IMG/VR virus record: IMGVR_UViG_3300036985_003303 | Coordinates: 1-64,000 of that record | Strand: one strand, 5' to 3' | DNA length: 64,000 nucleotides | Source of the DNA: a virus | Part shown: piece by piece, positions 17,619 through 24,875 of the stretch | Numbering within the stretch: the first letter of the stretch is position 1 | Layout: every line of letters begins with the position of its first letter | Notes under the pieces: model-generated | What the model was told of the DNA's origin: nothing | Seen by the model: only the letters and a program-made list of their open reading frames with translations | Database searches by the model: none | Program-made: the position numbers and the translations under genes

Positions 17619-17840
17619 CTACTGTATTAATTCAACCTTGAGGTTGTGATTTTCTAAATTGTTTTTTATGTCCAGTAGTTCCATAAAATCTCCACTCTTA
17701 ATAGTTACCTTCTTGTTGTTATGTGCAATCAATACACATTGATCCGCTTGAATAGGCATGTGTTCACAGTACCTAATCAAACATGCTTTAACAAACATGA
17801 AACTATTCTTGTCATCATTATGTAATACTAGCTTTGCCAT
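17619..17840 (-). CDS. ClpS-like adaptor protein
   Basis: 73 residues from ATG 17840 (MAKLVLHNDDKNSF); an ATG at 17867 is less likely. The sequence follows the ClpS core: first strand with the NDD motif, helix FMFVKACLIRYCEHM (F-V at the expected place), QADQCVLIAHNN (cf. A..I...VH..G) and a final helix-strand NNLENHNLKVELIQ. ClpS delivers N-degron substrates to ClpAP. A phage copy could redirect or block host N-end-rule proteolysis. It lacks the flexible N-terminal extension needed for ClpA engagement, which would favour an inhibitor or sequestration role; this is inference. The first 23 bases overlap the helicase gene end. Confidence 0.78.
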   Translation of the reverse strand: MAKLVLHNDDKNSFMFVKACLIRYCEHMPIQADQCVLIAHNNKKVTIKSGDFMELLDIKNNLENHNLKVELIQ

Positions 17841-18909
17841 TGTACTTGAATATTTTAGTTTTATCAAAATCTTTTAATGCACTCTTGCACCAATAGTAAT
17901 CCACTGTGTCCGCATAGCACAGTAAATGTACAATACTTTTTTCATTTGGATTAAGTCTTAGAAACCTACCAATCTTTTGTTTGAGTTTCTTTTCATTGGC
18001 ATACGCATGCATTATGATACCTACCTTTAAGTTGGGTATGTTTGCACCTTCAGCTATCTGAAGCACTGAACTTAATTTACTAATTTTTCCTGACTTAAAC
18101 AAATCTAAGTACTCTTTTGATCTAGGTTCTTTAGAATGATACACATGTTTACAGATAAGATCCGCTTGTTCAGTATAGTCTGTGAAGACTAATGTCTTTT
18201 CTGTTTGTTCATTAAGCAATCTTTGTGCATAGTCAACCTTTGTTTTGTATGACTGCATTGCTTTTAAACGCATGATCCGTTGTATCATCTTTTTCTTTTC
18301 ATCTTTAGCTTGGTCAATGAACTTAGTCCACATGTTGTAGTTTGCTACTTCAGACATAAGTCCTCCGCTTTTAGTACGCACTGAAGGCTTACTGTTTAGC
18401 TCAAGCAAATGAACATAGATCCGATAATCATTAAGCATGTGATCAGCAATACCATCACTGATCTCATACTTATAAATCACAGGACAAAACTCATCACAAA
18501 CTTTAAATGATTCAGATGTTTTGTATTTAGGATAACTTCCAGTCAACCCTAGTATTGGGCCGTCATATAATCTCAACCAATCACCGTGCTTTTTCTTAGC
18601 GTTGTGACATTCATCAAGATAAACAAAATCATAATTGTAATTAGCTTTATGTAAGCTGATGTACGTTATGAATTGCATGTGTGGTATCAGATACTCAAGC
18701 CCATGTTCTTGCGCCTGACCTATCCATTCTTGATGAATAGATATTTTAGGTGCGACTACCAAGAACAATGATGTATCTGTATATCTTTTTGCCATGTGCT
18801 TGAGGCCTAATAAAGTTTTGCCTGCACCTGTACCCAAGATAACACCAGAATATTTCCTTGTTCCTATAGCTGTAAGACATGATGCTTGAATTTCTGATTT
18901 CTTATTCAT
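17818..18909 (-). CDS. SF2 DEXH-box helicase
   Basis: 363 residues. Walker A GTGAGKT (26-32), motif Ia VVAPKISIHQEW, DECH box (99-102), motif III GLTGSYP, motif IV TLVFTDYTEQA, motif V VLQIAEGANIP and motif VI QKIGRFLRL. This is a compact SF2 helicase of the UvsW/XPB-like type, likely acting in recombination-dependent replication, fork regression or R-loop removal. It is encoded just upstream of the ClpS-like gene. Confidence 0.92.
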   Translation of the reverse strand: MNKKSEIQASCLTAIGTRKYSGVILGTGAGKTLLGLKHMAKRYTDTSLFLVVAPKISIHQEWIGQAQEHGLEYLIPHMQFITYISLHKANYNYDFVYLDECHNAKKKHGDWLRLYDGPILGLTGSYPKYKTSESFKVCDEFCPVIYKYEISDGIADHMLNDYRIYVHLLELNSKPSVRTKSGGLMSEVANYNMWTKFIDQAKDEKKKMIQRIMRLKAMQSYKTKVDYAQRLLNEQTEKTLVFTDYTEQADLICKHVYHSKEPRSKEYLDLFKSGKISKLSSVLQIAEGANIPNLKVGIIMHAYANEKKLKQKIGRFLRLNPNEKSIVHLLCYADTVDYYWCKSALKDFDKTKIFKYNGKASIT

Positions 18910-18913
18910 GTTA

Positions 18914-19087
18914 TTAATGTATTTTTATTGTTAAAGTATCTGTTAGCATCCATTGACAGTTGCTTGTTATAACATAACAATTATTTTCATCTAAAAAATC
19001 TTCAGGAGATTCCCATATATTTTCATCATAAGAATACACATTTACTCTTTGTGTTTCATAATCCAAAACTATTAATGTTTTTTTCAT
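18914..19087 (-). CDS. Small hypothetical protein (57 aa)
   Basis: ATG at 19087; the protein reads MKKTLIVLDYETQRVNVYSY then a polar stretch with two Cys and ends TLTIKIH. Its start overlaps the stop of the next upstream zinc-ribbon gene (ATGA), and the frame fills the gap to the helicase gene, which supports reality. Unknown function. Confidence 0.6.
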   Translation of the reverse strand: MKKTLIVLDYETQRVNVYSYDENIWESPEDFLDENNCYVITSNCQWMLTDTLTIKIH

Positions 19088-19209
19088 AACTCTTTTTCTA
19101 CAGGTTCAGGTGTACATACATGACCATCACTCCATTTAATACCTGGAGGTGGTGTTGTTTCGGGTGAGCTGTACTTAGTACCGCATTCACTACATACAAA
19201 TTTATTCAT
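19084..19209 (-). CDS. Tiny zinc-ribbon protein (41 aa)
   Basis: Begins MNKFVCSECGTKYSSPET and continues to a later DGHVC, giving C-x2-C plus a third Cys. It looks rubredoxin-like or a partial zinc knuckle. Start and stop overlap both neighbours by four bases. Function unknown; small single-knuckle proteins are often nucleic-acid or protein adaptors. Confidence 0.62.
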   Translation of the reverse strand: MNKFVCSECGTKYSSPETTPPPGIKWSDGHVCTPEPVEKEL

Positions 19210-19421
19210 AGCCATCTTAAATTTTCTGGTGGACATTTAGCTCCGGTATCTCCTTCATGGAAACGCGCCCATATACCGCCATCTCTTACTGTAGAAATAA
19301 ATCCTACCTCGCAATCAGGATGGTCTTCATCTATTGCATGAGGTGGCATGTATAATACAGGTGCACCTAAGTCTTCAAACTTTACTTCTCTCCCTTCAAT
19401 AAATACTTTATCTTCTGACAT
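19206..19421 (-). CDS. Conserved phage protein (71 aa, GAPV...HPDCE motif)
   Basis: Contains GAPVLYMPPHA, then DHPDCEVGFISTVRD and a C-terminal NLRW. This motif order is common in phage proteins that I recall as small SH3-like or beta-barrel proteins of unknown function. Overlaps the zinc-ribbon gene start. Confidence 0.78.
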   Translation of the reverse strand: MSEDKVFIEGREVKFEDLGAPVLYMPPHAIDEDHPDCEVGFISTVRDGGIWARFHEGDTGAKCPPENLRWL

Positions 19422-19427
19422 ACTATT

Positions 19428-19829
19428 CTATTTTAAAAATCCTAACTCTCTTGCTTCTTTTGGATTAGCATGTACCCACTGGTGACATGCCCGGCAGGTA
19501 GCAAACCATGTATCAACTCCTAAAAAGTTATCACCTGTTCTATATGCAGCGTGATGAATTTCAGTTGATTGTTTAGTGCAATCAGCAGTGTTGATTTGAC
19601 AAACCGGATGTTTTTCTAACTGAACCTTTCTAAGTTTAGTATATAGTCCATCAAGTTTTTTCTTTTTGTCGCTAACCTTTTTGATTTGTGTTCGCGTTGG
19701 CTGAACTTTTACATCCTGTTTGAATGCACAATCTTTACAAAGTTTATAGCGAGTGCCATCAACAGTTACATTCTTGTAAATGTATTTTTGTTGATGACAC
19801 CCGTTACATTCCTTCATCTTGGTAATCAT
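19428..19829 (-). CDS. HNH-type nuclease domain protein
   Basis: 133 residues. The N-terminus has a zinc ribbon (CNGCHQQK ... CKDC). After a basic linker, the C-terminal half carries CQINTADC, EIHHAAYRTGDNFL and CRACHQWVHANPKEARELG, the pattern of an HNH/NinG-like zinc-supported nuclease fold (H-H, N, H). It may nick or resolve DNA in recombination. Start overlaps the upstream stop by four bases. Confidence 0.85.
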   Translation of the reverse strand: MITKMKECNGCHQQKYIYKNVTVDGTRYKLCKDCAFKQDVKVQPTRTQIKKVSDKKKKLDGLYTKLRKVQLEKHPVCQINTADCTKQSTEIHHAAYRTGDNFLGVDTWFATCRACHQWVHANPKEARELGFLK

Positions 19830-20431
19830 GCAGCTGCAAAGTTTACAGGTAAAAGATTTTCCTGAATCAATTTCTTAATGATGTCAGTCTTAGTAATACC
19901 CAAGTCTTTGAATGATAAAGTACAGATGAATTTAGGATCTGGTTTAACTTCAACAGACAATAACTTTTTCAATGCAGCCGTTGTAAAAATGTTGGACAAT
20001 GGTTCATTCTTTTTAATGCTTACCTCTTTAGTAAAACTATTTGGTGCTGCACATGTACCATTCTTGTGTTCTTTTGTAAAAGAAACTAACTCAGTGTCTG
20101 CAAATGTAACAAGGCTGTTAGTTTTATTTAACATGATCTCCTGCTTCCAAAGATTTAAAATTGTTTGTGTCAATTTATTTCTCTTAAAGATTTTAGCTTT
20201 CTTACTACTGTTCATAGCATAAAGTTCTTGAGGAGTGTACATATCAAGACCAACCATTAAATGTTTAAACATTTTGTATTGACCTTGAGTAAGTGTTGTG
20301 TAATCTACAACAGAAGTTGTTGGGAATTGCTTAGATTCCATCTGGCCGGAATACATTAATTCCTGTAAGCCATCAAAGCTGTTAACTGTTTTCATCTTAA
20401 ATGTTTTTTGTGGGGTGAATTTATTCGTCAA
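19826..20431 (-). CDS. Conserved hypothetical protein
   Basis: 201 residues; the start at 20431 overlaps the upstream gene by 11 bases and an alternative ATG at 20395 (MKTVNSFDGL) is plausible. Mixed alpha/beta, with a basic middle (SSKKAKIFKRNKLTQTILNL) and two similar hydrophobic C-terminal helices. Not recognised. Confidence 0.72.
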   Translation of the reverse strand: MTNKFTPQKTFKMKTVNSFDGLQELMYSGQMESKQFPTTSVVDYTTLTQGQYKMFKHLMVGLDMYTPQELYAMNSSKKAKIFKRNKLTQTILNLWKQEIMLNKTNSLVTFADTELVSFTKEHKNGTCAAPNSFTKEVSIKKNEPLSNIFTTAALKKLLSVEVKPDPKFICTLSFKDLGITKTDIIKKLIQENLLPVNFAAA

Positions 20432-20657
20432 GATCTATGTCATCGGGGAACTCCATGTCCTCTGGTAGATCTTCTATGTAATCTTCTACAAACTGAATGT
20501 TTTCTGTAGTATCTTCAACAACATCAAAAGGATTTGTATCTCCTATGCTACTTCCAAAGTTTGATTCATCAAGATAGCGCAAGTCTTCGTCAGACATTCT
20601 GAGATAAGCCTCAATGCTAATATTAATAATTTTACCATTTGGAAGTTGATATATCAT
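20421..20657 (-). CDS. Small acidic protein
   Basis: 78 residues. N-terminus MIYQLPNGKIINISIEAYL then MSDEDLRYLDE, a pattern I recall in several phages. The C-terminal 40 residues are strongly acidic, ending FPDDIDLDE. Negative charge could support DNA mimicry, but that is speculation. Follows the gene at 20665 after seven bases. Confidence 0.75.
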   Translation of the reverse strand: MIYQLPNGKIINISIEAYLRMSDEDLRYLDESNFGSSIGDTNPFDVVEDTTENIQFVEDYIEDLPEDMEFPDDIDLDE

Positions 20658-20664
20658 GAATTAA

Positions 20665-21072
20665 TTACATAATTGTTATTTCTTTTTGGTTTGGAATATA
20701 GCTGGTGTAGACATCAACTACTGCTGTTATTTCAGAACTATCAGTAATTAAAGCTAAACCGGTATAGCCCGTGATTGGATTTATATGTTCAACTAGGACA
20801 CGAATATACAAATCATTTACTATAAGAGCATTGTCTTCATAGTATTTTTTGTATGGACCAGGGTATGAACTTACAGTAAGCGGTACATATATGTAGTCAC
20901 CTTCTTGAAAATGTTTCTCATTGTTTCTGAGTTTCTTTTCATTAAGGAAATCTACAAGCATGTCTTTGTCAGACACGTTCTCTAATAAAAATTTGAGTAA
21001 TCTTTGTTGTGTTACTTTAGGAGCACTGTAAAACTTTGTTTCTAACAAGTCAGCAAGATTTTCTTTTGTCAT
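20665..21072 (-). CDS. Hypothetical protein
   Basis: 135 residues: N-terminal helices (LADLLETKFYSAPKVTQQRL, then LLKFLLENVSDKDM) followed by a beta-rich domain with GDYIYVPLTV and a tyrosine/glycine loop. No recognised motif. Genuine by codon structure and tight spacing. Confidence 0.7.
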   Translation of the reverse strand: MTKENLADLLETKFYSAPKVTQQRLLKFLLENVSDKDMLVDFLNEKKLRNNEKHFQEGDYIYVPLTVSSYPGPYKKYYEDNALIVNDLYIRVLVEHINPITGYTGLALITDSSEITAVVDVYTSYIPNQKEITIM

Positions 21073-21075
21073 GGG

Positions 21076-21225
21076 TTACGCTACCATTGCGGATACATAA
21101 ATAATTTCTTTATCACCATGAAGTATATTAAAAGTTTTAACTGCTTCAATGTAATCTTTTGCAACAATGTTAATGCCTGAACAAAGTTCTGTAGCAAGGA
21201 CAAAGCAAATGTGGAATTTTTTCAT
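21076..21225 (-). CDS. Small hypothetical protein (49 aa)
   Basis: ATG at 21225; begins MKKFHICFVLATELCSGINI and ends IIYVSAMVA. An AT-rich leader and a hairpin at 21248-21273 precede it, and its stop abuts the next gene. Probably real; function unknown. Confidence 0.55.
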   Translation of the reverse strand: MKKFHICFVLATELCSGINIVAKDYIEAVKTFNILHGDKEIIYVSAMVA

Positions 21226-21247
21226 AGTTTAATTTTTAAAAGTTAAA

Positions 21248-21273
21248 GGGTAGGTAATGTCACAAACCTACCC
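21248..21273 (-). terminator. Hairpin, likely terminator
   Basis: Perfect 8-bp stem GGGTAGGT / ACCTACCC with a 10-nt loop, followed on the minus strand by TTTAACTTTT. Lies between the 21331-21357 hairpin and the small gene at 21076-21225; could also act in attenuation. Confidence 0.6.
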
Positions 21274-21330
21274 TCATGTACAACCAGTGCAAGTCTATCC
21301 TTGCTGTCTTAGCGTCATTAGAATAAAGAA

Positions 21331-21357
21331 CCACCGCGAGTTAGACTACAACGGTGG
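21331..21357 (-). terminator. Hairpin terminator after gene 21367-21903
   Basis: 6-bp stem CCACCG / CGGTGG with flanking bases, followed on the minus strand by TTCTTTATTCT. Directly downstream of the stop of the MGQYYK protein gene. Confidence 0.65.
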
Positions 21358-21366
21358 CTCAAATAT

Positions 21367-21903
21367 TCACCCTACATGCTCTACAATATCAAATTCTAAT
21401 TCAGTGTATCCTTCAGGTACTTTTTCTGATACAGAAATCAAATTGCGTGACCATAGTCCTACAATTTCTGAATCCCCCCTGAAATCACCGCCTCCTCTAC
21501 CGTTACCTTCGCAGGTTAACAATGGAAGCGGGTGTATTTGCCAACCATCTTTATCTGTAGGAACAGTTGTTTTGTCAACGTATTCCTTGGTATCATGGTT
21601 GATTACATATCGGCTTTTTGTTTTAGATAATGGAGTTTTAGGTTTTAATATTGTTATATCTTCACAAAGACTATAAAAATTATCTCCATCTTCAGAACCG
21701 TCTACTGCATCAGCATAATCACCACACCAGGTAACAGGCATTGGATTTTTGTAGATTAAATTTTCAAATGACTTTACAAAATCATTTTTCATCCATGAAT
21801 GTTCCATTAACTTGGATCCTGAACCATATTGGTATGAAGATACCCAACCAATTACATTTTTCTTTTCTTTGTCTAGCAAGATTGCTTTATAATACTGTCC
21901 CAT
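21367..21903 (-). CDS. Conserved protein, MGQYYK family
   Basis: 178 residues starting MGQYYKAILL, with YGSGSKLMEHSWMKN and VTWCGDYADAV. This combination (MGQYYK, KLMEHS, W.GDYAD) is widespread in phage and bacterial proteins of unknown function. The C-terminal half has HPLPLLTCEGNGRGGGDFRG. No catalytic residues proposed. Confidence 0.82.
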   Translation of the reverse strand: MGQYYKAILLDKEKKNVIGWVSSYQYGSGSKLMEHSWMKNDFVKSFENLIYKNPMPVTWCGDYADAVDGSEDGDNFYSLCEDITILKPKTPLSKTKSRYVINHDTKEYVDKTTVPTDKDGWQIHPLPLLTCEGNGRGGGDFRGDSEIVGLWSRNLISVSEKVPEGYTELEFDIVEHVG

Positions 21904-21906
21904 GTT

Positions 21907-22512
21907 TTAAATTTTTGCGTAATGTGTTTCTCCACTGCTGAATCTAGCAGTGACTTTTAATGGCATAGAGTTTTCTTTGAAGAAATCTTCTACAACTTCA
22001 ATCAATTCATCTGTTATATTGGAAGCAAATCGTTCAGCATTTTTGCATTGAATCTTTATCATACCTGCTGGCATATCTGAATACCATTGCGCATCTGCTA
22101 AGAAATCAATTTGATCCATGTTCACATCGCATGCATCATAGGTAATATACCAATCAAGACTTGCGCCTTCATAGTATGCACCTCGTACTACACAATTAAT
22201 GTTTACTGTAACATCAATGTCACCAAACTTCTTGTTCTTATAGAACTGAAACTGGGGTATAGATGCATAACTTCTGAGTTCATGTGGATCTTCGTCACAT
22301 GTATGGTGATAACTGAATCCCTTTGTTGGAGCCAATTCCATAGCGTTTTCTTGTAAGTTGGTAAAGAAGTCATCACATTCCCATGATTCAGGAGCACAAT
22401 CTTCCATCTCATCTGTTTCTTCTCCTTCAGAATCCAATACTGGTCGCTCATAGTTCATCAACACCGCATAAACATTACGCGCATTGACATTGTGAAAGTT
22501 GCTTGTTCCCAT
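21907..22512 (-). CDS. Conserved acidic phage protein, MGTSNF family
   Basis: 201 residues beginning MGTSNFHNVNARNVYAVL, an N-terminus I recall in other phage proteins. It is acidic, with paired strands (FGDIDVTVNINCVVRGAYY) and C-terminal SSGETHYAKI. Three bases separate it from the next gene. Function unknown. Confidence 0.8.
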   Translation of the reverse strand: MGTSNFHNVNARNVYAVLMNYERPVLDSEGEETDEMEDCAPESWECDDFFTNLQENAMELAPTKGFSYHHTCDEDPHELRSYASIPQFQFYKNKKFGDIDVTVNINCVVRGAYYEGASLDWYITYDACDVNMDQIDFLADAQWYSDMPAGMIKIQCKNAERFASNITDELIEVVEDFFKENSMPLKVTARFSSGETHYAKI

Positions 22513-22513
22513 G

Positions 22514-22702
22514 TTAAATGTTTTTTAGGGTGGGTAATAATTTGATTTGTTGTTCTTGTTCTAATCTTAACTCCGTGCCACTTTTGTGGTAGAACTTGCG
22601 GGTTAACTTTTTTAATATACCTTGTTCAGGCCATACATTTTCATGTCCCGGAAGACAACACATTAGTGGAAATGGTTCAACTACTCTTGATTTTCTCGCC
22701 AT
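22514..22702 (-). CDS. Small hypothetical protein
   Basis: 62 residues, basic. The start overlaps the upstream stop by 22 bases. Contains MCCLPGHEN and a C-terminal amphipathic segment. Not recognised; accepted because it closes the gap in a tightly packed operon. Confidence 0.6.
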   Translation of the reverse strand: MARKSRVVEPFPLMCCLPGHENVWPEQGILKKLTRKFYHKSGTELRLEQEQQIKLLPTLKNI

Positions 22703-23127
22703 GCTATTACAGATTGTTCTTGGTTATACAATTCTTCATACCCAATTAAGATTTGAGCTATGTAATCAACTCCTCCATTAAGATCCAGGAGGTCTAGTAG
22801 AATTTCCGGGCACATGTTGTACAATTCTTTGATTGTAAATTCATGATGTCCGCTCATTCTTACATTTAGATGAGGGCAATGATTATGCATGTGATAACAT
22901 AATTCATCTAATTCAGTAAGTGTCATGTCATAACCATTTTGTTCAAATGATTTTCCTCTACTTAAAGCTTCTTTGGGAGTTAAACTTAGGAACGCCATGT
23001 GTCCATCTTCCCGTCTACCGCAATATCTGATTTTTTGTGTCATAGGATTTAAATTATAGGATAGCACCTTTGATGTAATCTCCGGCACTAACCCTTGTTT
23101 CTTAAAATGGAAATCCGTCATCTTCAA
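22681..23127 (-). CDS. Hypothetical protein
   Basis: 148 residues. Basic N-terminus, GRREDGHMAFLSLTPKEALS in the middle, a His/Cys-containing segment (YHMHNHCPHLNVRM) and a helical C-terminus. No family recognised. Start overlaps the upstream gene by 26 bases; ATG at 23121 is an alternative. Confidence 0.7.
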   Translation of the reverse strand: MKMTDFHFKKQGLVPEITSKVLSYNLNPMTQKIRYCGRREDGHMAFLSLTPKEALSRGKSFEQNGYDMTLTELDELCYHMHNHCPHLNVRMSGHHEFTIKELYNMCPEILLDLLDLNGGVDYIAQILIGYEELYNQEQSVIAWRENQE

Positions 23128-23899
23128 TCATTTGGTCAAGACCTTGGTCACAAATGTCTTGAGCAATTTCACCGTTGAGTCCTGACCAATGTTTTTGTTC
23201 TGTTGGCTTTGGGGATTCCTGTGGTGATGATAGTAACTTGCGTTCTTTGTCATGGACATTGAACATGTTGAACATGTCATCATACAAGCGCACATTGACT
23301 CTAGTGTTATCTATTGTTTCTTTTGATAGGCAATCTAGCGCAAATGCTTGGCGTTTTTCTGAAAGGTTTCTTTCTTTGTATGAGTTCATACCTAACAGCG
23401 CAATGTCACTTCTGTGCTGAATGTAGTATCCCCATGCAAATGCTGAATACGCTGTACCATGCAATGATTTGTATGAAAGTTCCATATCTTCTGCATCAGC
23501 CTTATCGGTTGGAGAGAAATAGAATTTTATTGTAGTCCCTACTCCTGTAAGAACAATATACTTTCTAAGCACGGTGTCATTACCCATACGGTTTATAGCA
23601 GGCTGACGATACTTTTCATCATAAATAGCCTTAGCTTCTTTGCGCATGATCATTGATTCGATTTCTCTGTGGCGAGATGCAAGGTTTTTGTTATTAGATT
23701 GTTCATCTCTTGTTTCTACAGCTTTAGCAATACGCATCCAAGTGTTGAACATTTTCTTTAAGAAGTACTTTTTGTTATCTAAATACACATACTGCGTAGT
23801 GATATTAATAACAGTTCTTTCTGCATTTTCAATGTTGAATACATCACCGATGCTTGCCTTGTTTTTACTCAAGGTCTTTACTGGTTGAAATGCTTTCAT
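23102..23899 (-). CDS. Unknown protein ending in an SSB-like C-terminal peptide
   Basis: 265 residues. N-terminal half beta-rich (GDVFNIENAERTVINITTQY), then a helical basic region and a segment KYIVLTGVGTTIKFYFSP. The last residues are MIEDDGFPF, closely resembling the conserved C-terminal tip of bacterial SSB (acidic residues then I/F-P-F) that recruits many DNA-repair proteins. The rest does not look like an OB fold. It might hijack SSB-binding partners of the host; this is inference from nine residues. Confidence 0.75.
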   Translation of the reverse strand: MKAFQPVKTLSKNKASIGDVFNIENAERTVINITTQYVYLDNKKYFLKKMFNTWMRIAKAVETRDEQSNNKNLASRHREIESMIMRKEAKAIYDEKYRQPAINRMGNDTVLRKYIVLTGVGTTIKFYFSPTDKADAEDMELSYKSLHGTAYSAFAWGYYIQHRSDIALLGMNSYKERNLSEKRQAFALDCLSKETIDNTRVNVRLYDDMFNMFNVHDKERKLLSSPQESPKPTEQKHWSGLNGEIAQDICDQGLDQMIEDDGFPF

Positions 23900-24195
23900 G
23901 GTTGTATGATTTGAATTTTTTGACTAAACTCTCCATTCCAATTAGCAGTTACTCCTGCGTCTTGAAATATTTTTACAATTTCATTGCCGTTACCTGACCA
24001 ACTTAACCAACATTCACCTGATTCTTTAAGGTCGGCTGCTGCTTGTTCATGGTAGAATACAACTTTGTCAACTTTATCATCTGGTACAGCGAGCCAACCA
24101 CATGAGTTGCAACACAAAAAGTTTTGCTTTGCAAAGTATCCATTCTTTCTTAAAACTGTAAAAGCTTTGTTGATTTTTTTCTTTCCTTCTGTCAT
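23896..24195 (-). CDS. DUF6891-like protein
   Basis: 99 residues from ATG 24195; a longer start at 24258 would overlap the upstream gene by 62 bases. Pattern: FTVLRKNGYFAKQNFLCCNS, then SCGW, VVFYHEQAAAD and GVTANWNGEFSQKIQI. This matches my memory of DUF6891 (R-x-x-G-Y-x-A, CC-x2-CGW, FYHxQ, W-x-G). Cys residues may bind metal. Function unknown. Confidence 0.8.
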   Translation of the reverse strand: MTEGKKKINKAFTVLRKNGYFAKQNFLCCNSCGWLAVPDDKVDKVVFYHEQAAADLKESGECWLSWSGNGNEIVKIFQDAGVTANWNGEFSQKIQIIQP

Positions 24196-24196
24196 C

Positions 24197-24388
24197 TTAT
24201 TCTGATTTAAAGGTTTGATTGTAATATTCTTCATCTGCATAATCATTACTTCCGTCATACCATTTCATGTAAGCATCTTTTATCTGCTGCTTTTCTAATT
24301 CTTTTGCTTGTTCAAATGACTTTCTCATTTCTAATAAGTTGCCAGAATGTTTTATGTATTGGTATTCTAACCATTCTACTGCTGTCAT
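24197..24388 (-). CDS. Conserved small phage protein (TAVEWL ... FEQAKE)
   Basis: 63 residues from ATG 24388 (MTAVEWLEYQYIKH). The longer frame to 24559 runs through the tRNA-like gene and is not used. MRKSFEQAKELEKQQIKDAY and the ending EEYYNQTF are typical of a small phage protein seen in many Bacteroidota phages, function unknown. Confidence 0.8.
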   Translation of the reverse strand: MTAVEWLEYQYIKHSGNLLEMRKSFEQAKELEKQQIKDAYMKWYDGSNDYADEEYYNQTFKSE

Positions 24389-24459
24389 CTCTTTTGATTT
24401 AAAATGTACTGCGAATAGCACAATGCCATTAACAATACTGTGATTACTATTTCCTTCAT
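24385..24459 (-). CDS. Possible tiny membrane peptide (24 aa)
   Basis: ATG 24459 to a stop overlapping the next ATG (ATGA). Peptide starts MKEIVITVLLMALCYSQYIL: one hydrophobic segment. Accepted only for the coupled stop/start; could be a leader peptide. Confidence 0.4.
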   Translation of the reverse strand: MKEIVITVLLMALCYSQYILNQKR

Positions 24460-24482
24460 AGGAATTAATTTTAGGGGTTAGA

Positions 24483-24553
24483 GGTATAGGAGGGAGTCGA
24501 ACCCTCACACATAGCGTTGTTGCTACAGCTCTGCCAGTTGAGCTTACTATACC
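24483..24553 (-). tRNA. tRNA-like gene with a 6-nt anticodon loop
   Basis: On the minus strand: 7-bp acceptor GGTATAG / CTATACC, D arm AGCT-loop with GG-AGCT, T arm GAGGG-TTCGACT-CCCTC, no encoded CCA. The anticodon stem GTAGC / GCTAT closes a loop AACAAC of only six bases with no U33, and nucleotide 26 is missing; total 71 nt. The anticodon cannot be assigned. It may be a degraded tRNA, a tRNA mimic or a one-base sequencing error. Confidence 0.7.
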
Positions 24554-24576
24554 GACCATCTGGGTTGCAGACAGTA

Positions 24577-24855
24577 TTAATATTCAGGACCGAGATCAAT
24601 CCACTCACCTCCTTCATAGATCTCAAGGTCATGGATGAATCCATCCTTACCAAGAACCATACGTTGGTCAGTATAATTTACTGCAATCTTGCCATTAGGT
24701 AGACGAAATACAGATGGTTTTTCCTTACCGTTTATTCTGATTACATTTTTGATAAAGCGCATTTCAGAAAAACTGAAGTGATCTGTTGTTGCAATATGCT
24801 TAGGTACTCCTGACTCCATTCCGAAGGCAGCAAGTAATAAGATTAGAAATTTCAT
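24577..24855 (-). CDS. Small exported protein
   Basis: 92 residues with an N-terminal signal sequence-like stretch MKFLILLLAAFGMESG and a beta-rich remainder (IRINGKEKPSVFRLPNGKIA). No lipobox. Probably exported or periplasmic; function unknown. It neighbours other envelope-directed genes (metallopeptidase, lipoprotein). Confidence 0.7.
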   Translation of the reverse strand: MKFLILLLAAFGMESGVPKHIATTDHFSFSEMRFIKNVIRINGKEKPSVFRLPNGKIAVNYTDQRMVLGKDGFIHDLEIYEGGEWIDLGPEY

Positions 24856-24875
24856 TTGTTTTTTTCTTTAAGTAA

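Noticed and set aside
19428-19829. Homing endonuclease within an intron
   Set aside because: The HNH-like gene is an ordinary operon member with overlaps on both sides; no interrupted host gene was found.
24389-24559. Extension of the TAVEWL gene upstream to 24559
   Set aside because: That part runs across the tRNA-like gene; the natural start is ATG 24388.
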